From positions 1-37,763 of IMG/VR virus record IMGVR_UViG_3300042559_002530: 37,763 nucleotides of DNA; one strand, given 5' to 3'. The position numbers and the translations under genes were made by a program. The stretch comes from a virus. This document shows, piece after piece, positions 25,365 to 31,326 of the stretch (its first letter is position 1; each line of letters opens with the position of its first letter). A model generated the notes under the pieces. It saw only the letters and a program-made list of their open reading frames with translations, did no database searches and was not told where the DNA came from.

Positions 25365-25380
25365 TTTAATATATAAGAGT
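25365..25380 (+). promoter_or_regulatory. Candidate rightward element TTTAATATATAAGAGT
   Basis: Sits immediately before the ATG at 25381 and matches the recurrent pattern. It overlaps the upstream in-frame ATG option at 25360, which is one reason for choosing 25381 as the start. Confidence 0.3.
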
Positions 25381-25755
25381 ATGAAAATTAACAGATATAA
25401 TCAATTTATCAACGAAGAGTTTTTTAAGAAGATATTTAATAACTCTAAGAAAAAGAACAAGACTACTAAACTTAGTAGAGTTGATTCTTGTGTTGTTAAT
25501 ATTTTAGACTTTCTATCTGAGAATGATGTTTATAACTGGAATCAATTTCTAAAAATGTCGCAATTTGATAGAGATGTTATTGATAAATTAATAGACTCTG
25601 AAGTTAATAATATGGATGAATTAAGAGAAGTTAGATTCAGACTTAAATTAGAATTAGGTGATAGAAAACAACTTATGGAATATAAAGATGAGTTGGAATC
25701 CGAAGAGGAATATGAAAAATGTGCTTTAATTGTAAAAAAATTAAGCCAAAAATAA
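25381..25755 (+). CDS. Helical protein with capsid-targeting-like N terminus (124 aa)
   Basis: With the start at 25381 the protein begins M-K-I-N-R-Y-N-Q-F-I-N-E-E, very close to the tag on the 12647 gene and similar to T4 M-K-T-Y-Q-E-F-I-A-E. I-N-E would be a gp21-type cleavage site. An upstream ATG at 25360 would add seven residues and hide the tag. After a basic linker (~20-40, K-K-K-N-K-T-T-K-L) the protein is helical and acidic (~70-124). No domain recognised. First gene of a five-gene, tightly packed rightward cassette. Likely a head-packaged or head-core protein, by inference from the tag. Confidence 0.7.
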   Translation: MKINRYNQFINEEFFKKIFNNSKKKNKTTKLSRVDSCVVNILDFLSENDVYNWNQFLKMSQFDRDVIDKLIDSEVNNMDELREVRFRLKLELGDRKQLMEYKDELESEEEYEKCALIVKKLSQK

Positions 25756-25765
25756 ATAATAAACT

Positions 25766-26194
25766 ATGATACAAATTAAAAAATTTAACGAAACAAAAAA
25801 GGATGAGAAAGTCAAAGACCAAGAAGTTCTTTTTAATGTAGAGGTTTTAGCTGATAAAGATGAGAAGCCATCATTTAAAACAGAAGTTGAAGATCAAGAA
25901 AAGGTTAAAAAAGAATTTGATAAACTAAGAAAGATTAAAAATTTCGAAAACTTTACAATCGAAATCGAAGTTGGGGTTAAACCTGAAGGAGAAGAATTCT
26001 CACAAGAACCTCAAGTACCTACTCAAGAAGTTGGATGTGGATGTTGTGATCAATGTAATGGTCAAGAAGATTGTGGATGTTGTCAGGATTGTACTTGTAG
26101 TGGTGAAGTTGAAGAGGTTGAACAATCAAACCCAGAAAATGATGTTAAAGTTATGAATATTTCAGACTTTATAAATTCAATTGCTAATCAATAA
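25766..26194 (+). CDS. Acidic protein with a nine-cysteine cluster (142 aa)
   Basis: Starts M-I-Q-I-K-K-F-N-E-T, a weaker form of the shared tag. Residues ~10-90 are highly charged (Lys/Glu/Asp). Residues 91-111 hold nine cysteines in two copies of C-G-C-C-x-x-C (91-97 and 103-109) plus C111, a density suggesting metal binding in the style of metallothioneins or a zinc/iron-sulfur knuckle. The C terminus is acidic and then helical (N-I-S-D-F-I-N-S-I). I do not recognise a family. The flanking genes are 10 and 14 bp away. Confidence 0.7.
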   Translation: MIQIKKFNETKKDEKVKDQEVLFNVEVLADKDEKPSFKTEVEDQEKVKKEFDKLRKIKNFENFTIEIEVGVKPEGEEFSQEPQVPTQEVGCGCCDQCNGQEDCGCCQDCTCSGEVEEVEQSNPENDVKVMNISDFINSIANQ

Positions 26195-26208
26195 AAAATA
26201 TATAATTT

Positions 26209-26781
26209 ATGAAGATTATAAAATTCACAGAATCTGTTAATGTATCAGAGTCTCTTAAATACCACCTAGAGAATAATAAACCTATTACTGAAAATATATT
26301 CAGACCAGGTTCAGAAGCTTTCTATGAAGTTATCAAAGAAGCTAGACAATTATTTGATTTAGGTAAAGTTAATCTATGTGATGTTGATAAAGAATTATAT
26401 GAATCAACTGATATTGGTAAGTTTGGAATGTTCAATGGTGAACTAGTTCCTTTAGATTTACCTATGGAAAATATAGAAGAGATAAGAGAGGAAGCCGAAT
26501 ATAAAGGTAAAGATGTTAAATTAAATTATCCAATGCGTGGTGGTGTTAAAAAATACTATGTATATGTCAAGAGTGCAAAAGGAAATGTTAAAAAGATTTC
26601 TTTTGGTGATGTTCATGGTGGGTTAACTGCTAAAGTTAGTAATCCTAAGGCAAGAAAGTCATTTGCTGCTAGACACCAATGTCATTTAAAGAAAGATAAG
26701 ACTAAAGCTGGATATTGGAGCTGCAGACTCAATAAATATGGTCATCTTTTTGGAGGACGCACTTATCCCGGTTTTTGGTAA
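26209..26781 (+). CDS. Conserved large-phage protein with Y-W-S-C-R motif (190 aa)
   Basis: Residues 1-~14 (M-K-I-I-K-F-T-E-S-V-N-V-S-E) look like a variant of the shared tag. Residues ~31-95 contain R-P-G-S-E-A-F-Y-E-V-I-K-E-A and T-D-I-G-K-F-G-M-F-N-G. Residues ~105-175 form a domain I remember from many marine T4-like phage proteins: Y-P-M-R-G-G-V-K-K-Y-Y-V-Y-V-K, K-K-I-S-F-G-D, N-P-K-A-R-K-S-F-A-A-R-H, then C158 and A-G-Y-W-S-C-R-L (167-174). Function is unknown to me; the Cys/His placement could bind metal. It is 14 bp after the Cys-rich gene and 3 bp before the next. Confidence 0.75.
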   Translation: MKIIKFTESVNVSESLKYHLENNKPITENIFRPGSEAFYEVIKEARQLFDLGKVNLCDVDKELYESTDIGKFGMFNGELVPLDLPMENIEEIREEAEYKGKDVKLNYPMRGGVKKYYVYVKSAKGNVKKISFGDVHGGLTAKVSNPKARKSFAARHQCHLKKDKTKAGYWSCRLNKYGHLFGGRTYPGFW

Positions 26782-26784
26782 TAT

Positions 26785-27369
26785 ATGAAATACTTAAAAA
26801 CATATCAATTATTTGAATCTACTACAAGTGAAAAATTATATCATGGTAACAGAAAAGGTGATTTTCCACCTGAAAAGAAAAGATTCGCAGGTGCTATATT
26901 TTTAACGAATAATTTAGACTTTGCTAAAAACTTTGCCTCACTTGATGAGAAAGATGAATTTCCTGATGCCTCTGTTTTTGAAGTTAAACTTAAATCTAAT
27001 ATTAAGTTATGTAATCTAATGGATATTGAAACAATGAAAGAATTAGATTTAGTTACAGTGATTCAAAAAATGATAGATAATAATTATATCGATGAGGTAA
27101 ATGGTACTAAGTTTATCAAAGTTAGTAATGGTATGAAAGGATATAATCCGGACACAGATGAGGAATTTGATATAACAGAAAAAGAACAAAGTGTTTATCA
27201 TTATCTATGGAGAGTAAAAAATGGAGCTTGGAGAGTTGTTGAGTCTGATCCAATTATCAATCAAATAAAGTCTAAAGGATATGATGGATTTTATGTAGTA
27301 GAAAGAGGTTCTAAAAATGTAGCAATATTTGATGAGTCTTTAATTGAAAATTTTAATAAGATTATATAA
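26785..27369 (+). CDS. Putative ADP-ribosyltransferase-fold protein with capsid-targeting-like tag (194 aa)
   Basis: Begins M-K-Y-L-K-T-Y-Q-L-F-E-S, close to the T4 internal-protein leader M-K-T-Y-Q-E-F-I-A-E; L-F-E fits the L-x-E cleavage rule of prohead protease gp21. The body has landmarks of ART-like folds: L-Y-H-G (18-21), G-A-I-F-L-T-N-N-L-D-F-A-K-N-F-A (36-51), and near the end G-Y-D-G-F-Y-V-V-E followed by V-A-I-F-D-E-S-L-I (165-187). These match the pattern Y-H-G ... F-T-x-x-x-x-x-A-x-x-[YF]-A ... G-Y-D-G ... [VI]-F-D-x-x-x-I of small ADP-ribosyltransferase-like domains. If right, it could be a head-packaged effector analogous to T4 Alt. The catalytic acid cannot be fixed by eye. Its stop overlaps the next ATG by one base. 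Confidence 0.6.
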   Translation: MKYLKTYQLFESTTSEKLYHGNRKGDFPPEKKRFAGAIFLTNNLDFAKNFASLDEKDEFPDASVFEVKLKSNIKLCNLMDIETMKELDLVTVIQKMIDNNYIDEVNGTKFIKVSNGMKGYNPDTDEEFDITEKEQSVYHYLWRVKNGAWRVVESDPIINQIKSKGYDGFYVVERGSKNVAIFDESLIENFNKII

Positions 27370-27635
27370 TGTTACCATTTCAAGAAAATAAATTAAGTGA
27401 TAACACTTTTATCAGAGAATTCAGTCAGATGGTCGATTCTGGTGAGTTTATGTGGCATCGTGATAGAGAAGATAGAATAATTGAGTCTATTGGTGAAACA
27501 GATTGGTTAATTCAAATTGACAATGAACTACCTAAAGAAATAAAAGGAGAAGTATTTATACCAATGGGTACTTATCATCGATTAATAAAAGGAACAAATG
27601 ATTTAAAAATAAAGTTAACAAAAAACCCATCCTAA
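27369..27635 (+). CDS. Small cupin-like phage protein (88 aa)
   Basis: Residues ~15-80 have F-x-Q-M-V-D-S-G-E-F-M-W-H-R-D-R-E-D-R-I, W-L-I-Q-I-D-N-E-L-P and V-F-I-P-M-G-T-Y-H-R-L-I-K-G. The order of a W-H-R strand, a D-N-E-L-P turn and an F-I-P-x-G-x-Y-H-R strand is that of a small single-domain cupin barrel known from many large marine phages (from memory). His residues at the W-H-R and Y-H-R sites could bind metal. The ATG shares its A with the TAA of the preceding gene, so translation is coupled. The 3' end, including the stop codon, is embedded in the terminator hairpin. Confidence 0.72.
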   Translation: MLPFQENKLSDNTFIREFSQMVDSGEFMWHRDREDRIIESIGETDWLIQIDNELPKEIKGEVFIPMGTYHRLIKGTNDLKIKLTKNPS

Positions 27636-27649
27636 AGATGGGTTTTTTT
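27621..27649. terminator. Bidirectional intrinsic terminator overlapping a stop codon
   Basis: AAAACCCATC (27622-27631) pairs with GATGGGTTTT (27637-27646); the loop CTAAA includes part of the TAA stop (27633-27635) of the cupin-like gene. The T-run continues into the stop of the convergent gp47-like gene at 27648, so one 30-bp element closes both transcripts. Confidence 0.85.
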
Positions 27650-28772
27650 AGTCAGATTTGACTTTATAATTTTCATTGTATATCTTAATGACTTCATCAA
27701 ATTCATTTACAATTCCTGATTTGAAATTATCACTATCATATTTTTGTTTCAAGATATACTCTTTGATATAATCCTCGTATTCTAATTGAACAGATATTTC
27801 CATTCCATTTTCATCAAATTCAATGTCATTGGATTCATTTACTTCTTCACCATCTACTAATTCTTTAGTAATATCATCAATATACTCTACAGAAGCAAAA
27901 TTACCTTTTTCTAACATCACTTCTAACTTTCTACGAAGCTTTCTATTACTAATTAAAAGATTGTTTGATATAGCTAAATCTATATAATCTTTAGTATCTT
28001 TTAACTCATCTAACTTATCAATATCTTCTTCGTTAACAACTCTGAATTTTTTAAATACTGGTGAATATGTATTTGGTTCAAAAGTAACTTTATCACTTGA
28101 TAAATCAAGTATAGTTATACCTTTTTGATCACCCATATCATTCCTATCCATTTGGTAAGGAGATCCGATAAAAGAGAAGTTTTTGTTAGTTTGTCGAATG
28201 TGAATATGTCCTGAAAAAACGTGTTTGTATTTTCCAAAGTTATCAACATCGATTTTATCAGCATTTCTGTGAGCAACTGAATTTAAGTGCATTAAACATC
28301 CATTTAAATCAGAGTGACAGAAAAGATAATCACCTGGATTACTATCAATTTCTTTAATCATATCTAATCTCTTTTCTACCCAAGGCATAAGAATCAATTT
28401 TTGACCATCTAAGTCAATAGATGTTGTTTGTGTGTAAACTGACACATTTGGAACGTGATTGAATAACCTAACTGAGTTTATATCATTAGATCCTTTATTC
28501 CAAAGGTCGTGATTACCTACTATAATATGTAGTGGTAGTATTTTAGATAGCTCTATAAGTATTTTCTCTGCCTTATATGATGCAATGATAGGAATAGATG
28601 TTCTATTGTCGTATAAGTCACCACAATGAATAAGAATGTCTCCTGGTTTTGAATTTTCTTTGATGTATGGGATAAAAGAGTTGTAGAAGTAATCTTCCAT
28701 CATATCTAACCATTTATCTAGGTTATTTAGATATACTCCAAAATGCCAATCGGTTGTAATAAAAACTTTCAT
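27648..28772 (-). CDS. SbcD/Mre11-type nuclease subunit, T4 gp47-like (374 aa)
   Basis: The N-terminal ~200 residues carry the calcineurin-type phosphoesterase motifs in order: D8-W-H10, G-D-L-Y-D (51-55), G-N-H-D (86-89), C-H-S-D (152-155) and S-G-H-I-H (187-191), which bind two Mn2+ ions in the Mre11/SbcD family. The C-terminal ~140 residues are helical and acidic, as in the capping and partner-binding part of T4 gp47 (339 aa). Known role: with the ATPase gp46 (SbcC/Rad50-like) it resects DNA ends for recombination-dependent replication. The gp46 gene is not in this window. It converges on the packaged-protein cassette and is followed upstream by a zinc-finger gene. Confidence 0.88.
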   Translation of the reverse strand: MKVFITTDWHFGVYLNNLDKWLDMMEDYFYNSFIPYIKENSKPGDILIHCGDLYDNRTSIPIIASYKAEKILIELSKILPLHIIVGNHDLWNKGSNDINSVRLFNHVPNVSVYTQTTSIDLDGQKLILMPWVEKRLDMIKEIDSNPGDYLFCHSDLNGCLMHLNSVAHRNADKIDVDNFGKYKHVFSGHIHIRQTNKNFSFIGSPYQMDRNDMGDQKGITILDLSSDKVTFEPNTYSPVFKKFRVVNEEDIDKLDELKDTKDYIDLAISNNLLISNRKLRRKLEVMLEKGNFASVEYIDDITKELVDGEEVNESNDIEFDENGMEISVQLEYEDYIKEYILKQKYDSDNFKSGIVNEFDEVIKIYNENYKVKSD

Positions 28773-28798
28773 TAAAAACGTTTTCTTTTTATATGAAA

Positions 28799-29146
28799 TT
28801 ATTCTGAAATTGTTTCTTTTCTTCTAGCTTCTCTAGCGCATTTCTCACATCCACTTCCAGCATATAGATGAGCATTTGGTGTTTGTTCAAATTCTCCGTG
28901 TATTGGGCATATTATTTTAACTAAACTTCTACAATTTTCATATACTGTTAAGTCATAGTTGTACTTATAGTTATGTTTAATATTTGATTTTTCTACAAAG
29001 TCTTTATTTCCCTTGTTTCTTCTATTAAGTGACTTTAGTTCTTTTATTATGGCATTTTCTTTTGACTTGCAATTTTTGTTACAAAACTTTCTATCTGGTC
29101 TACCCCAAACAATTTCTTTATTACAGTATCTATAATTACAATTCAT
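28799..29146 (-). CDS. Zinc-finger protein with two Cys-rich modules (115 aa)
   Basis: N-terminal module: C-N-Y-R-Y-C (3-8) with R-K-F-C-N-K-N-C (19-26), a C-x4-C ... C-x3-C knuckle of the type found in small DNA-associated proteins. C-terminal module: I-C-P-I-H-G-E-F-E-Q-T-P-N-A-H-L (78-93) followed by G-C-E-K-C (98-102), a C-P-x-H-G ... G-C-x-x-C zinc ribbon that I associate with phage proteins and with accessory domains of GIY-YIG or HNH homing endonucleases. The middle is Lys/Asn-rich. No nuclease catalytic domain is present, so it may be a stand-alone DNA-binding protein or a remnant of a homing enzyme. Confidence 0.72.
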   Translation of the reverse strand: MNCNYRYCNKEIVWGRPDRKFCNKNCKSKENAIIKELKSLNRRNKGNKDFVEKSNIKHNYKYNYDLTVYENCRSLVKIICPIHGEFEQTPNAHLYAGSGCEKCAREARRKETISE

Positions 29147-29224
29147 ATATACTATTTATTAAATAGTGGAAATGGCATTTTTTACAACATAATTTTCAAA
29201 ATAGAGATAAAGGAAGTAAAAATT

Positions 29225-29240
29225 AAAATATATAACTTAT
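29225..29240 (+). promoter_or_regulatory. Candidate AAAATATATAACTTAT element before the tail tube gene
   Basis: The 114-bp gap between the divergent zinc-finger and tail tube genes has this TATATA element 20 bp before the ATG at 29261. It is followed by a pure A/T leader without a Shine-Dalgarno sequence. Confidence 0.3.
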
Positions 29241-29260
29241 AAAAAATAATTAAAAAAAAT

Positions 29261-29887
29261 ATGCCATTACCACATTATACACAGTTGATAAATGTAGGAT
29301 CTCCAGGTGGACCTGGAACATTTCCGGATGAAGTAGTTTACCTTAACTTATTTGAGGTGACATTCGTTTTACCTACAATTTTGGTTGCTCAAGGGAGAAA
29401 CCCAGTTTTGTTATTACAAAACGCACTTAATATTGATATGAACTTAACTCAATTTGACGTTGGTATCAAAGAACAAAGATTCAAGTATTCAACTCGTCAA
29501 TTTTTGACAACTCCAACTAAAACCGCTGGTGAATTTAACATTAAATTCAATGTTAACGTAAATCAAGCAGGTTCGATGGAGGTATGGAATGCTTTGAAAG
29601 CTTGGTACGATTTAGTATTCAATTCTCAAAATGGTTCATTACACTATAAGAGTGATATCATTGGTACAGTTATCGTTAATCAACATGATAAAAAAGGTGT
29701 TGTATTAAGACGTGTTACTTATCAAAACGTACAAATCAAACAATTAGCTGGTTACGCACTTGACTGGTCTTCTAATAACATTATGGAGAATCTTCAAGCT
29801 GACTTTATCTATGACTACTTTATTGATGAATATATTGATAATGACTTTACAATTACTAATCCACTAGTTTCTGGATATGGTCAATAA
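29261..29887 (+). CDS. Tail tube protein, T4 gp19-like (208 aa)
   Basis: The size and beta-rich pattern fit a myovirus tail tube subunit, which polymerises inside the sheath. Residues ~25-60 include L-N-L-F-E-V-T-F-V-L-P-T-I-L, comparable to the N-terminal strand of gp19-type tubes (N-L-F-x-V-x-[IF]); then come a helix-like stretch (V-W-N-A-L-K-A-W-Y-D-L-V-F, ~109-121) and a C-terminal strand pair. The sequence is unusually rich in Asn/Gln and conservative in codons (c-ending Asn, Asp and Tyr codons are commoner than in neighbours), as expected for a highly expressed virion protein. It is the only plus-strand gene among tail genes here and is followed by its own terminator. Confidence 0.72.
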   Translation: MPLPHYTQLINVGSPGGPGTFPDEVVYLNLFEVTFVLPTILVAQGRNPVLLLQNALNIDMNLTQFDVGIKEQRFKYSTRQFLTTPTKTAGEFNIKFNVNVNQAGSMEVWNALKAWYDLVFNSQNGSLHYKSDIIGTVIVNQHDKKGVVLRRVTYQNVQIKQLAGYALDWSSNNIMENLQADFIYDYFIDEYIDNDFTITNPLVSGYGQ

Positions 29888-29901
29888 CATTTAAATATTA
29901 A

Positions 29902-29935
29902 TTAAAAACCATCAATAAAAATTGATGGTTTTTTT
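29902..29935 (+). terminator. Intrinsic terminator of the tail tube gene
   Basis: AAAAACCATCAAT (29904-29916) pairs with ATTGATGGTTTTT (29921-29933) across AAAA, followed by a T-run, 16 bp after the tail tube stop codon. Confidence 0.85.
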
Positions 29936-29950
29936 ATGCCTTTTTGTTGC

Positions 29951-29980
29951 ATAAAAAAACCCACCGAAGTGGGTTTTTAT
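29951..29980 (-). terminator. Second terminator, for the leftward hub operon
   Basis: AAAAACCCAC (29955-29964) pairs with GTGGGTTTTT (29969-29978) across a CGAA tetraloop. It lies just after the stop of the gp51-like gene (minus strand). Read leftward it has the A/T flanks of an intrinsic terminator, and it also backs up the tail tube terminator. Confidence 0.8.
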
Positions 29981-29985
29981 TTTAA

Positions 29986-30237
29986 TTAAAATTTGGGTAT
30001 GTTACTTGAGAAACTAGATGCGTTTTTCATCATTGAGTTTGCGTCGAAGTTCGGCATTCCTTTTGATTGTTCTCCTTCTTGTTTCTTTTTCTCTGAATCT
30101 TCCTCTTCTATGATTTCGTTTACCAGTTTTATGTTTTCTTCAAACATCCAAAATGGCCACTCATCCATTGATATTTCTTGAGTTTTGAAATGTTTTTGTA
30201 GCAATAACTTATTCTTTAATATATGCTTCAAAGGCAT
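29986..30237 (-). CDS. Baseplate hub assembly protein, T4 gp51-like (83 aa)
   Basis: I placed the start at the ATG at 30237 (M-P-L-K-H-I-L-K-N-K), inside the end of the gp26-like gene; an upstream ATG at 30303 would lie fully within that gene. Features: basic N-terminal helix, then M-D-E-W-P-F-W-M-F-E-E-N-I (residues ~24-36), an acidic helix with E-E-E-D-S-E-K-K-K-Q, and a Ser/Asn-rich tail. Position after gp26 and the W-P-F-W-x-F-E motif resemble gp51-like proteins encoded next to gene 26 in T4-type phages. gp51 helps hub assembly and is not known to be a major virion part. The match is by context and short motif only. Confidence 0.55.
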   Translation of the reverse strand: MPLKHILKNKLLLQKHFKTQEISMDEWPFWMFEENIKLVNEIIEEEDSEKKKQEGEQSKGMPNFDANSMMKNASSFSSNIPKF

Positions 30238-31153
30238 CGTGAATAATGAAAATACCTGAGGCTCCGTTGGGAAATTGCATATCTGTGTGGACCTCCTCAC
30301 CACACGTACAGGTTTTCTTCAATTCCTTGATACCAAAAGTCATTTTACTTACAGCTGCGTTTAGGAATTGGAATGAAATATCATCTATTTCTTCAAACTC
30401 TTTAAGTTTAGCTTTGATTCCTTCATATGTAATTGTAGTTCTTCCACCTAACATAAAAGGAATAATCTTTAAGAAAGAAAGATTTGGAGTTCTTTTCTCA
30501 TTATTCTCTCTTAAGATATAATCTGTGAAAGCTTTTTGAAGACCAATATTTGGTGGTGTTAATTCAAAGTTTCTTCCGTTTACTGTAGAAAAGTGATATG
30601 TTCTATCAGATAAACTGAAATATCTATCCAATTTTTCATCAACATCATGGAAAGTAAAGTTTTCTCTTTTAAGATCAATTGATAATTCAGTAGAACAAAC
30701 TCCACATTTCGCTGGAATTGTTAATGTATTTCCTTGTTGGAAAGTAAGTTCTCTTATTAAGAATAGTAAATATAATCTATCTTGGTCTTTCACTTCTAGA
30801 TAAGAACCTATTTTACCATCTGAGTATTTAATTCTTACACAAGATTGTAACATATCATTCATTTTTTCTACTATATCATAAAAGTTATTATCATCAACCA
30901 TTGAATATGCTTGAATTTCTCTTACTTTTGCTGGTCTTACCATAAATAGTGTGCCAGTTGGGTAGAAATCACCACAAGGTAACTCTTCAATATTGAAGTT
31001 AAAATACTGAAGGTCAGTTGTTCTTGTATTATCAACTTTTGGTTGAGCTACAAACGGGATATCAGAGTTTTGTGAGTTATTACTTGAGCTATCTATACCA
31101 CTAAGATGTTTCTTAAGGTATTCTTCTTCACTCATTTCGTTTTCATTAGACAT
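30209..31153 (-). CDS. Baseplate hub protein, T4 gp26-like (314 aa)
   Basis: After an acidic, Ser/Asn-rich N terminus (1-~45) comes a core with N-I-E-E-L-P-C-G-D-F-Y-P-T-G (54-67), M-V-R-P-A-K-V-R-E-I (71-80), and a helical region ending S-C-V-R-I. C150-G-V-C153 and C282-T-C284-G-E-E form a four-cysteine zinc-binding pair, the arrangement seen in T4 gp26-like hub proteins (208 aa in T4; this one is larger). Role by family: part of the central baseplate hub assembly pathway. The downstream gp51-like gene overlaps it by 29 bp. Leftward operon with its own likely promoter in the 173-bp gap before the sheath terminator. Confidence 0.7.
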   Translation of the reverse strand: MSNENEMSEEEYLKKHLSGIDSSSNNSQNSDIPFVAQPKVDNTRTTDLQYFNFNIEELPCGDFYPTGTLFMVRPAKVREIQAYSMVDDNNFYDIVEKMNDMLQSCVRIKYSDGKIGSYLEVKDQDRLYLLFLIRELTFQQGNTLTIPAKCGVCSTELSIDLKRENFTFHDVDEKLDRYFSLSDRTYHFSTVNGRNFELTPPNIGLQKAFTDYILRENNEKRTPNLSFLKIIPFMLGGRTTITYEGIKAKLKEFEEIDDISFQFLNAAVSKMTFGIKELKKTCTCGEEVHTDMQFPNGASGIFIIHDAFEAYIKE

Positions 31154-31179
31154 ATTGTGTAATTATTTTTTATTTTATT

Positions 31180-31196
31180 ATATATTAGTATTCGTT
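31180..31196 (-). promoter_or_regulatory. Candidate ACTAATATATAATAAA element before the hub operon
   Basis: On the minus strand a TAATATATAATAAAAT element lies ~28-42 bp before the gp26-like start. The surrounding 173-bp gap (31154-31326) otherwise holds only a weak TTAGTT/AACTAA hairpin (31233-31248) and the sheath terminator. Confidence 0.35.
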
Positions 31197-31280
31197 CTCT
31201 CTTCTGTTTTTTGAACAAATATATTTTTATCGTTAGTTTTATAACTAAAAAAGAGTAGAAAGTTTAACTATTTTAAAATA

Positions 31281-31310
31281 AAAAAACCAGATATTTCTAT
31301 CTGGTTTTTT
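31281..31310 (-). terminator. Intrinsic terminator after the tail sheath gene
   Basis: AAAAAACCAGATA (31281-31293) pairs with TATCTGGTTTTTT (31298-31310) across a 4-base loop. It lies 16 bp beyond the sheath stop on the minus strand, separating sheath and hub transcription. Confidence 0.85.
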
Positions 31311-31326
31311 TATTTTTTATTATTTA

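Noticed and set aside
25971-26156. 61-residue frame overlapping the Cys-rich gene
   Set aside because: It is a +1-frame shadow; the Cys-rich frame has correct spacing to both neighbours and spans the whole interval.
31154-31326. Longest gene-free gap considered for a small RNA or tRNA
   Set aside because: It holds a TATATA element, a weak 6-bp hairpin and the sheath terminator; no cloverleaf or other convincing structure is visible.
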